Source of the DNA: an uncultured Ignavibacteriales bacterium
GTDB lineage: Bacteria > Bacteroidota > Ignavibacteria > Ignavibacteriales > Ignavibacteriaceae
Direction: 5' to 3'
Assembly: GCA_903915485.1 (NCBI GenBank)
Contig: CAIWTC010000084.1
Location: 1 to 5,427, forward strand
DNA: 5,427 nucleotides
In this document: piece after piece, positions 1 to 5,427 of the stretch
Numbering within the stretch: position 1 is the first letter of the stretch
How the letters are laid out: each line of letters opens with the position of its first letter
Position numbers and translations under genes: made by a program
Notes under the pieces: generated by a model
The model's database searches: none
Told to the model about the DNA's origin: nothing
What the model saw: only the letters and a program-made list of their open reading frames with translations

Positions 1-519
1 CCCGGTGAGACAAAAACAAACCATGAGATGCACATAATGGAACTCATGAATTCGGGAGTGGATATAATTCTTAACGAAACTCATAGTCATCTTGATGAAA
101 TTGAAATTATCTGCGGAGTGTGCGAACAACTTCACGCTCCCTATATCATCAGTTTATATTTAGACGATAACCTTTCGCTTCTTTCGGGTGAGAGCATAGA
201 AGTTGCCCTTGAAATGTTAAGCAGATATTCCCCTAATCTGATTTGCTTCAATTGCATTTCGCCGCTGCAATTTTCTAAATTACTTAAACGGATTAATTTG
301 CCCGTAAACTGGGGCTATTATCTTAACTGTGGAATCGGTAACTTGGAAAATGGGATCATTGAATGTTCAATACATGAAGATGAATACCAACGCATTGCCG
401 AAGACTCACTAAAGTACAATCCGAAATTAATCGGCGGATGCTGCGGCTCAAATTATAAACATATTAAATCCCTGAGGAAACTGCTTGATGAAAAGAGCGT
501 TCATGAAATCGCCCGCTAA
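1..519 (+). CDS. Homocysteine S-methyltransferase family protein, C-terminal part (5' end outside window)
   Basis: The reading frame is open from the first base, so this is the last 172 residues of a longer protein whose N-terminus lies upstream. Enzymes of this family (S-methyl_trans, a zinc-dependent TIM barrel) move a methyl group to homocysteine, or to a related thiol or selenol, in the cytoplasm. The evidence is the zinc-ligand pattern: Asn-Cys in CFNC (visible residues 82-85) and the GGCCGSN motif (145-151). The first ligand Cys85 and the Cys pair 147/148 are about 62 residues apart, as expected for the family. The segment GVDIILNET (19-27) fits the barrel strand usually written GVDLLLFET. 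The protein ends about 24 residues after the motif, so it is a stand-alone methyltransferase domain, not a full MetH. The methyl donor and exact acceptor cannot be read from this part. The end of the gene overlaps the start of ispE. Confidence 0.85.
   Translation, partial: PGETKTNHEMHIMELMNSGVDIILNETHSHLDEIEIICGVCEQLHAPYIISLYLDDNLSLLSGESIEVALEMLSRYSPNLICFNCISPLQFSKLLKRINLPVNWGYYLNCGIGNLENGIIECSIHEDEYQRIAEDSLKYNPKLIGGCCGSNYKHIKSLRKLLDEKSVHEIAR
474..479 (+). promoter_or_regulatory. Ribosome binding site for ispE (GAGGAA)
   Basis: GAGGAA lies inside the end of the upstream gene, 8 bases before the ATG at 488, which is good Shine-Dalgarno spacing. It favours ATG 488 over the TTG at 485 and over the second in-frame ATG at 503, which has only a weaker AAAAGAG (491-497) in front of it. 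Confidence 0.55.
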
Positions 520-1330
520 AATTAATCTCGGCCTAAACATCCTCAATAAACGAGAGGACGGGTTCCATAATATTGAAACTATTTCTTATCAGATTCAGTT
601 ATGCGATAATATTACTTTCGAAAAAAACGAAGAAACATTTTCATTCACTGCAAACAGCGAAGCATTAACTTCAGACATAGAGGGCAATCTGATTATTAAA
701 GCGCTCAGACTTGTTGAAGCACATATCGGGAAAAAACTTTCTTTGCAGATTGACCTTCAGAAAAATATTCCCATCGGGGCGGGACTCGGCGGGGGCAGTT
801 CCAATGCGGCAATAACCTTGATAGCCCTTAATGAACTTTTCTCCCTAGAAATGAATGACGCAACGCTTGATGCCTTCGCGGCAAAACTTGGTTCAGATGT
901 AAATATGTTCCTCAAACATTTTTCATCCTACGCTACGGGGCGGGGCGAAGTTGTCCGGCAGATTAACATCGACATGCCTTATACTATTCTGCTTATTAAT
1001 CCCGGCATTCATGTCTCCACTCCATGGGCATATAAAAACTGTGTGCCCTCAGTACCTGAAGTTCCCCTGGAATATTTTATTATAAACAATACTATTTCGA
1101 TTAAGTCGGTACTTCCATTTCTGAAAAATGATTTTGAGAATAATGTCTTTGCCGCGTTTCCCGAAATACGGAACATAAAGGACTCACTGCTGGAACAGGG
1201 TGCAGTTTTCGCACAGATGAGCGGCAGCGGTTCTTCTGTTTTCGGATTATTCGAAAGTTCAGTTGATGCCGAACGCGCGATGGAATCATTCCCTGAAGAA
1301 TATTTTTCCTATATTGAATTTCCTGAATAA
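488..1330 (+). CDS. ispE: 4-diphosphocytidyl-2-C-methyl-D-erythritol kinase (IspE)
   Basis: This cytoplasmic GHMP-family kinase phosphorylates the 2-hydroxyl of CDP-methylerythritol with ATP, a middle step of the MEP isoprenoid pathway. With the ATG at 488 it has 280 residues, the usual IspE length. The N-terminal SPAKINLGL holds the conserved Lys11, followed by REDGFHNIET, the family's R-x-DG-[YF]-H signature. The ATP-binding glycine loop is PIGAGLGGGSSNAA (95-108). GSDVNMFL (135-142) carries the catalytic Asp137, and GRGE (151-154) follows. The third GHMP motif is MSGSGSSVFGLF (244-255), preceded by the typical NDFEN (214-218). All key residues are intact. The start could also be TTG 485 or ATG 503; I chose 488 for its ribosome binding site, while 503 would give the N-terminus closest to many homologues. 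The gene overlaps the methyltransferase gene by 32 bases, so translation is probably coupled. Confidence 0.95.
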   Translation: MKRAFMKSPAKINLGLNILNKREDGFHNIETISYQIQLCDNITFEKNEETFSFTANSEALTSDIEGNLIIKALRLVEAHIGKKLSLQIDLQKNIPIGAGLGGGSSNAAITLIALNELFSLEMNDATLDAFAAKLGSDVNMFLKHFSSYATGRGEVVRQINIDMPYTILLINPGIHVSTPWAYKNCVPSVPEVPLEYFIINNTISIKSVLPFLKNDFENNVFAAFPEIRNIKDSLLEQGAVFAQMSGSGSSVFGLFESSVDAERAMESFPEEYFSYIEFPE

Positions 1331-1349
1331 ATACTAAACACATAAACTT

Positions 1350-1369
1350 TAACTGCACCTGTAACTGCA
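1350..1369 (+). repeat. Short direct repeat TAACTGCA, two copies 12 bases apart
   Basis: TAACTGCA occurs at 1350-1357 and again at 1362-1369, in the 50-base gap between ispE and the SGNH-TPR gene. The 12-base period is just over one helical turn. It may be chance, or a small regulatory site. No hairpin followed by a T-run is visible in this gap, so transcription probably continues from ispE into the next gene. Confidence 0.3.
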
Positions 1370-1380
1370 AAGATATTTGA

Positions 1381-3315
1381 ATGAGAAAAAACAAACCTGC
1401 TGCTAAGAATAAATCGTCACAAAAAACAACCTCTGTTTCAGCTAATGCTAATGGCACTGACATCAAACGCAAATATCCGTTTTGGTTTTACTCTATTCCA
1501 ATTTTAATTATTGTTCTTTTTTTTCTTCTGCTCGAAGGCGGACTAAGACTCTTCGGCTACGGCGAGAACACTCCCAAAACTTTTGTACAGCTTACAGGTT
1601 CATATCCCAATCATCTTTTCTTTAATCCCGAAATAACTAAGAAATATTTTACTAACCTTAAAAAAACTCCCGCGGTTATTCCCGACCCGTTTCTTAAGGA
1701 AAAATCTCCCAACACTTTCCGCGTATTTGTTTTGGGTGAAAGCAGTGCGGCAGGATGGCCTTACGAACCTAATGTTTCCTTCCCCCGATTCATGAAACGG
1801 AAACTTGAGGAGTTCTATCCCCAAAAAAACATTGAAGTAGTTAACCTTGGCGTTTCAGCTATCTGTACTTATACGCTTAGAGATATCATCCACGATGTGC
1901 TTGAACAGAAACCCGATTTAGTCTGCATCTACACGGGGCACAATGAATACTATGGTGCGCTAGGTGCCGCATCAACGCAATCATTGGGCAAATCAAGAGC
2001 AATGATAAATTTTGTTATGTCGATTCAGAACATACGAGTGGTTCAACTGATTCAGAATATTATTAAATCTGTGTTGGCAACTGTTTCTCCCGAGGAATTT
2101 ACTTCCAACGAAACGCTTATGTCAAAAGTCATCGGCGAAAGTTCAATACCTTATAACAGCGACTTATACAAAGCAGGCATCTCACAGTTTGAAGGCAACA
2201 TGCGGGACATTCTTTCTGCATGCCAAAAAGCAAATGTTAAAGTGATGGTTGGAAATGTTGCATCCAACCTTAAGGACCAGAAACCGTTTGTTTCAACCGA
2301 TACTCTTGGTTTGGAAAAAGCTGAAAACATTTTTGCTCAGGCTAATGCAGAATACGGCAAAGGCAACTTCAGCAAGGCGAAAGAACTATACATCAAGTCA
2401 AGAGACCTCGATGCGCTCCGTTTCCGTGCACCATCGGAAATAAATTCGCTCATTAAAAATCTTTCAGGCGAATTCGGAACAGTTATGGTTGATGTTGAAA
2501 GCGGCTTAAATTCATTTTCGCCCAACGGCATCACCGGCAAAGAACTTATGGTTGACCATCTTCATCCCAACATCAAAGGATATGAACTGATTGCAAATCT
2601 TTTCCTTGATGCCGCGCTGAAGAACAGTCTGCTTCCCGATGCTGCAAACTTCAAAATTGAAACAGGAAAACTTACTTCTATTGAATCAGTATTCTCCCCG
2701 CTTGATTCAATCGTTGCTGACCTTAAGCTCAGAACCTTGCTGGGCGCACATCCCTTTGTGCCTAAAGGCTCGCCAAACCTGTTAAGACTTAGCTTTAAGC
2801 CGACTGCCCACATAGACACACTTGCGATGATGACTGCCGACAGGATGATTACGCTTGAAGAGGCACACTATGAAATGGCAGACATCTACTGGAAAAACAA
2901 AAATGTACAGGCATTCGAAAACGAAATGAATGTGCTTATAAATGAGCGGCCGATAAATCAGGTTCATCACATGAAGTTAATCACAACGCTGCTTTCCGAT
3001 ACGCTTATTGATAAGGCAATAGTTTATCTATACAGAATGGAAAAATACTGTCCGTCGGAGTTCAGCACTAAACGCTTAGGAGCGCTGCTTCTCAGCAAGA
3101 ACAGATTCGCCGAAGCCCTGCCGTACCTTGAGAAAGATATCACCCTTAACTCCAACGATGCAAGGGCATGGTACAACCTGGCAGGCGCATACTACGGCAC
3201 CAAAAACATAAGCAAAGCAATAACGGCAGTCAACCGCTCGCTGGAAATCAGTCCCCGCAATGCTTTGGCACAGACATTTAAGAAACAGTTGGAAGTTTTG
3301 ATAGGGCAGAAATAA
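1381..3315 (+). CDS. Membrane-anchored SGNH/GDSL hydrolase-like protein with TPR repeats
   Basis: This 644-residue protein has a basic, low-complexity N-terminus (K/N/A/S-rich, 1-31), one hydrophobic helix (about 33-51) after KRK, then a large domain probably outside the cytoplasm. The hydrolase blocks are in order: GESSA (119-123, nucleophile Ser121), NLGVS with Gly157, GHNEYYGA (186-193, Asn188 for the oxyanion hole) and VDHLHPN (391-397, Asp392 and His395). The Ser-Asp-His triad and both oxyanion residues are therefore present. A TPR-like helical pair (about 310-345) sits between blocks III and V. The C-terminus carries at least one clear TPR (594-627) and probably another just before it. 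The family recurs in several bacterial phyla; its substrate is unknown to me, and an envelope polysaccharide or lipid esterase is only inference. An in-frame TGA directly before the ATG rules out an earlier start, and no later start keeps the helix. No strong ribosome binding site is visible. Confidence 0.85.
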   Translation: MRKNKPAAKNKSSQKTTSVSANANGTDIKRKYPFWFYSIPILIIVLFFLLLEGGLRLFGYGENTPKTFVQLTGSYPNHLFFNPEITKKYFTNLKKTPAVIPDPFLKEKSPNTFRVFVLGESSAAGWPYEPNVSFPRFMKRKLEEFYPQKNIEVVNLGVSAICTYTLRDIIHDVLEQKPDLVCIYTGHNEYYGALGAASTQSLGKSRAMINFVMSIQNIRVVQLIQNIIKSVLATVSPEEFTSNETLMSKVIGESSIPYNSDLYKAGISQFEGNMRDILSACQKANVKVMVGNVASNLKDQKPFVSTDTLGLEKAENIFAQANAEYGKGNFSKAKELYIKSRDLDALRFRAPSEINSLIKNLSGEFGTVMVDVESGLNSFSPNGITGKELMVDHLHPNIKGYELIANLFLDAALKNSLLPDAANFKIETGKLTSIESVFSPLDSIVADLKLRTLLGAHPFVPKGSPNLLRLSFKPTAHIDTLAMMTADRMITLEEAHYEMADIYWKNKNVQAFENEMNVLINERPINQVHHMKLITTLLSDTLIDKAIVYLYRMEKYCPSEFSTKRLGALLLSKNRFAEALPYLEKDITLNSNDARAWYNLAGAYYGTKNISKAITAVNRSLEISPRNALAQTFKKQLEVLIGQK

Positions 3316-3422
3316 ATAGTTAATATTCTGTTTCCTTTGTGTATTCGATTCAGTGTTATTACGGAATACTAACTGGCTAAGTGCAGGATAAAATAATATA
3401 AGTGGATATTAATAAATATTGA

Positions 3423-3430
3423 TATATTTG
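3423..3430 (+). promoter_or_regulatory. Candidate Bacteroidota-type promoter -7 box (TATATTTG)
   Basis: TATATTTG matches the TAnnTTTG -7 consensus known for the Bacteroidota primary sigma factor. It lies 54 bases before the ATG at 3485, in the only long gap of the window. About 18 bases upstream, GTGG (3402-3405) is at best a partial match to the TTG -33 element. The gap is very A+T-rich, so a chance match is possible. If real, it gives the small membrane-protein gene its own promoter. Confidence 0.4.
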
Positions 3431-3447
3431 CAAATCACTACAAATAT
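3424..3447. repeat. Overlapping palindrome and inverted repeat at the candidate promoter
   Basis: ATATTTG (3424-3430) and CAAATAT (3441-3447) form a 7-base inverted repeat around a 10-base spacer. The first arm also belongs to a perfect 10-base palindrome, ATTTGCAAAT (3426-3435). Both overlap the candidate -7 box, where a repressor site would be expected. In DNA this rich in A+T such symmetry can arise by chance, and no T-run follows that would make it a terminator. Confidence 0.3.
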
Positions 3448-3484
3448 TAGTTAATTGTTTCTACTAAAATTAATGGAGTAAATC

Positions 3485-3925
3485 ATGGGTTCATATTTTG
3501 TAAAAGAAAATCGTGAAGGTGGGTATGTAAAAAGTCTAAACTTTGATGAAATAGCAGATGCATTGAAAAAAGGTGAAATAAAAGAAGACTTTTTATTTAT
3601 TAAAGCTGATGGGAGAATTTTTTCAGAAATTAGCGATCAAGCAAATTGGGTTAGAGTAGGAGAGATGCTTAAATCTTACAAGAAAACAGAATCCCCCGAA
3701 GGCATCGTTAACCCCATTGTAGCATTAAAGTTCTTTGCCTGGTTTTATGTAATTATTGGAATCATAGTTGCGTTTTATTTTTTTGGTAAATCCGATGACA
3801 AAAGTGGTGTGATTATAGGTATTGCAATATTATTGCAAGGGGCATTTATGTGCGCCTTATTTCTGGTTATTGCAGGAATAGGTGAAGATCTTAAAGCAAT
3901 TCGCAGTAGTAATGCTAATAAATAA
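3485..3925 (+). CDS. Small two-helix membrane protein with a possible GYF_2-like N-terminal domain
   Basis: I do not recognise a named family for this 146-residue protein. Residues 1-62 look soluble; SYFVKENREGGYVKSLNFDE followed by a short helix and a Trp near 55 recalls GYF_2/DUF4339-type domains, but the match is weak and by eye. A linker with ESPEG (69-73) leads to two hydrophobic helices, about 78-100 and 109-132, joined by a charged turn (KSDDKS, 102-107). The end, GEDLKAIRSSNANK, is charged and probably cytoplasmic. Both ends are then on the same side of the membrane. The start is well supported: GGAG (3475-3478) lies 6 bases before the ATG and an in-frame TAA (3479-3481) excludes earlier starts. 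The gene is A+T-rich: bases 3541-3600 contain 15 G or C, against 29 in bases 3121-3180. Its stop is one base from that of the convergent gene. Confidence 0.75.
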   Translation: MGSYFVKENREGGYVKSLNFDEIADALKKGEIKEDFLFIKADGRIFSEISDQANWVRVGEMLKSYKKTESPEGIVNPIVALKFFAWFYVIIGIIVAFYFFGKSDDKSGVIIGIAILLQGAFMCALFLVIAGIGEDLKAIRSSNANK

Positions 3926-3926
3926 A

Positions 3927-4832
3927 TTACAACGGCACAACCCCCAACACCGCATCCCGGACCTCATTAAGCGCACGAATATTCTCATAAAGAAACTTCG
4001 CATGCACACCTGCTGATATCGCCAGCGAAGAATTAAGCGTATGCTGTTTAACTGATGTATCCTCCAGATTGCCGTGGTCAGAAACTATGAACAGGGTCAT
4101 ATCTTCCGGCAGGGTTCTTATCACTTCAAACAGGAACTTGTCGAGCGTTGTAAATATATTCAGGAATTCATCGCTTAGTCTTCCGTGCCCGAGATGGTCA
4201 GAAAGATAATACTCATATAGTGTAAAATCATTTTTGCCTGCAATCCTCAGCAACCTCTTGGCAGCGCCTTCGGGTGTAAGTATTGGCAATCTATAGTGCA
4301 GTCTGTTTACCCACCTCTCAGAGGTTATCTCGGCCGTCAGCGCCCTTGCTGCCCGTACATCAGTCGATGAGTTAAGCCTGAAACCCGCCGCACGGTAACT
4401 GAGCGAAGTTACGCTAAGCCGGTTCTTACCGCTCTTCAGATAATCAAAAAATACTTTGGGGTACGCATTGGCAAAGAATGCTTTCTTCCCCGCTTCTTTA
4501 ACTTTCCGGAAAATGTTTTCTTCATGAAGCACCGGTATTGTTGAGGAAAACGGAAACGGCCCGTAATGCCTCCCCGCTAATTCAGGTGCGTTGAATCCTC
4601 CGAAGATTGATGCCTGACCTGTTCCGCTCTGCGGGATGCCCTCGACTCCAAGTCTTGCATCCACGGGAAAAAGGTAACGCTCATTTTTTATCAGCACTCT
4701 GTTTTCATGATGAGGTATGCCGCCGAAATGCTCCGTAAATGTTTTGAAGCCATGCTTAAAAAATGGATTAACCTCTGCGTTCTTTTCGCCAATGCCGATG
4801 CCGTCAAGAAATATAAACAGTACTTTAGACAT
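3927..4832 (-). CDS. Alkaline-phosphatase-fold metalloenzyme (phosphoglycerate mutase/phosphopentomutase superfamily), substrate unknown
   Basis: This 301-residue protein has the full two-metal site of the superfamily. FLDGIG gives Asp10; GIPQSGTGQASIFGG (65-79) gives the nucleophile Thr71; YYLSDHLGHG (208-217) gives Asp212 and His216; VSDHGN (250-255) gives Asp252 and His253; KQHT gives His264. By family analogy Asp212, His216 and His264 bind one metal, and Asp10, Thr71, Asp252 and His253 the other. The last histidine lies only 11 residues after the DHG motif, closer to phosphopentomutase and cofactor-independent phosphoglycerate mutase than to nucleotide pyrophosphatases. It is much shorter than either mutase, so its middle or cap region (about 100-205) differs; a phosphatase or phosphodiesterase seems likelier than a mutase, but that is inference. 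No signal peptide is visible, so it is probably cytoplasmic. Its ATG follows the dtd stop with no gap and in the same frame; a weak AAAGAGA lies about 10 bases upstream. Confidence 0.85.
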   Translation of the reverse strand: MSKVLFIFLDGIGIGEKNAEVNPFFKHGFKTFTEHFGGIPHHENRVLIKNERYLFPVDARLGVEGIPQSGTGQASIFGGFNAPELAGRHYGPFPFSSTIPVLHEENIFRKVKEAGKKAFFANAYPKVFFDYLKSGKNRLSVTSLSYRAAGFRLNSSTDVRAARALTAEITSERWVNRLHYRLPILTPEGAAKRLLRIAGKNDFTLYEYYLSDHLGHGRLSDEFLNIFTTLDKFLFEVIRTLPEDMTLFIVSDHGNLEDTSVKQHTLNSSLAISAGVHAKFLYENIRALNEVRDAVLGVVPL

Positions 4833-5291
4833 TCAGTTTTTCTCTTTACTTTCAATTATTATAGTCACAGGCCCGTCGTTAATTATTTTAACTTCCATCA
4901 TCGCACCGAAGATTCCGGTTTTAACTTTGTCCGCACCGAGTTTATCTTTCATCCTTGCGATGAATGCTTCATAAAGGGGTATTGCTATTTCGGGCCGTGC
5001 AGCAGCAATGAAACTAGGCCTGTTGCCCTTTTGCGCATCACCGTACAAAGTGAACTGCGATATAATCAGCACCTCGCCGTTAATATCCGCAAGCGAAAGA
5101 TTCATCTTTGCATTTTCATCTTCAAACACTCTTAGACCGTAACACTTATCGGCAAGGAAGTTAACTTCCTCAATGCCGTCGCCTTCTTTTATGCCGAGCA
5201 GAATCACAAACCCCCGGGATATTTCCTGCGAGTAATTTCTATCTGCAATAACAACTCCCCCGCTGCTTACGCGCTGAACAACCGCCCTCAT
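4833..5291 (-). CDS. dtd: D-aminoacyl-tRNA deacylase (Dtd)
   Basis: Dtd hydrolyses the ester bond between D-amino acids and tRNA (and of glycine mischarged on tRNA-Ala), recycling the tRNA and keeping D-residues out of proteins. It acts in the cytoplasm as a dimer. The 152-residue length is close to the family norm and the start MRAVVQRVS is canonical. The two signature motifs are present: SQFTLYGD (78-85) and NDGPVT (138-143), whose Gly-Pro pair enters the partner's active site and gives the chiral proofreading. Other family marks are KGNRPSF (88-94), LYEAF (106-110) and TGIFGAMMEV (125-134). The ATG overlaps the prmC stop as ATGA, and AAAAGG (5306-5301 on this strand) lies 9 bases upstream as a ribosome binding site. 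The TGA stop touches the start of the metalloenzyme gene, so all three genes are probably translated from one message. Confidence 0.96.
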   Translation of the reverse strand: MRAVVQRVSSGGVVIADRNYSQEISRGFVILLGIKEGDGIEEVNFLADKCYGLRVFEDENAKMNLSLADINGEVLIISQFTLYGDAQKGNRPSFIAAARPEIAIPLYEAFIARMKDKLGADKVKTGIFGAMMEVKIINDGPVTIIIESKEKN

Positions 5292-5427
5292 AACTTTGTA
5301 CCTTTTATGATGCGGTCGATGTTCTGTAAATCCTTAAACACTTCTATATTGCCGAAACCGTTTTCCGTCATCATATCAGAAATTTTTACGGTTTGACCTT
5401 GTGCCATTTCAAAGACAAGATATCCGC
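5288..5427 (-). CDS. prmC: Peptide chain release factor N5-glutamine methyltransferase, C-terminal end (5' part outside window)
   Basis: The last 45 residues of a minus-strand gene can be read, from GYLVFEMAQGQ to a TGA at 5290-5288. The pattern fits the C-terminus of PrmC/HemK: a Rossmann-fold strand GYLVFEMAQGQ (E. coli-type GWLLLEHGWQQG), a helix, then GFGNIEVFKDLQNIDRIIKG, matching the family's G-[YF]-x-x-[IV]-x-x-x-x-D-x-x-x-x-[DE]-R-[VI]-x-x-G ending. PrmC methylates the glutamine of the GGQ motif in release factors RF1 and RF2 and so raises termination efficiency. The catalytic NPPY motif lies outside the window and cannot be checked. The stop overlaps the dtd start as ATGA, a typical coupling signal. 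This gene heads the visible part of the minus-strand operon; whatever precedes it is not in the window. Confidence 0.8.
   Translation of the reverse strand, partial: GYLVFEMAQGQTVKISDMMTENGFGNIEVFKDLQNIDRIIKGTKL

Noticed and set aside
1372..1379. GATATTTG, a 7 of 8 match to the TAnnTTTG promoter box
   Set aside because: It ends one base before the ATG at 1381, so transcription would begin inside the gene. Expression from the ispE side is simpler.
1101..1472. Minus-strand open frame of 123 codons
   Set aside because: It lies opposite the end of ispE and the start of the SGNH-TPR gene, both well supported, and its translation shows no recognisable motif.
2249..2970. Several open frames of 60-85 codons on both strands inside the SGNH-TPR gene
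   Set aside because: All overlap an intact long gene with conserved blocks on both sides; none has a convincing start signal or motif.
3341..3369. GTATTC/GAATAC inverted repeat after the SGNH-TPR gene as a terminator
   Set aside because: The stem is only 6 bases around a 17-base loop and no T-run follows, so it does not look like an intrinsic terminator.
4707..5135. Plus-strand open frame of 142 codons opposite dtd and the metalloenzyme
   Set aside because: It runs antisense to two genes with intact catalytic motifs and has an odd residue composition; it is a shadow frame.
1..5427. A defence system, mobile element or CRISPR array
   Set aside because: There is no transposase, integrase, nuclease, toxin-antitoxin pair, terminal inverted repeat or spaced repeat array. 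The genes are metabolic, translational or envelope-related.

Overview
This is a compact stretch of bacterial chromosome with seven protein-coding genes, two of them cut by the window ends. I see no RNA gene, insertion sequence, phage gene, CRISPR array or origin. The non-mevalonate isoprenoid gene ispE and the tightly packed genes are plainly bacterial. Three things suggest, without proving, a member of the Bacteroidota/Chlorobiota/Ignavibacteria group: a TAnnTTTG-type promoter box in the one sizeable intergenic gap, moderate-to-low G+C, and an SGNH-hydrolase/TPR membrane protein with a GHNEYYGA block.

Left part, plus strand (1-3315): the C-terminal part of a homocysteine S-methyltransferase-family protein overlaps the start of ispE (CDP-ME kinase). 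After 50 bases comes a 644-residue membrane-anchored SGNH hydrolase-like protein with C-terminal TPR repeats. The three probably form one transcription unit: the first two overlap, and no terminator is visible between the second and third.

Middle (3316-3925): a 169-base A+T-rich gap carries a candidate promoter and small inverted repeats. It leads into a 146-residue protein with a possible GYF_2-like N-terminus and two membrane helices. This gene is clearly richer in A+T than its neighbours and may have been acquired separately.

Right part, minus strand (5427 down to 3927): the end of prmC (release-factor glutamine methyltransferase), dtd (D-aminoacyl-tRNA deacylase) and an alkaline-phosphatase-fold metalloenzyme form a tight operon. 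prmC and dtd overlap through ATGA. dtd and the metalloenzyme are in the same frame, separated by one TGA that is followed at once by ATG. The first two genes serve translation fidelity and termination; the metalloenzyme has a complete two-metal site and a threonine nucleophile, but its substrate is unknown. The operon converges on the small membrane-protein gene with one base between the stop codons.

Most of the window is ordinary housekeeping sequence. I do not see a convincing new defence or mobile system. The least understood parts are the SGNH-TPR protein, the small two-helix membrane protein and the metalloenzyme.
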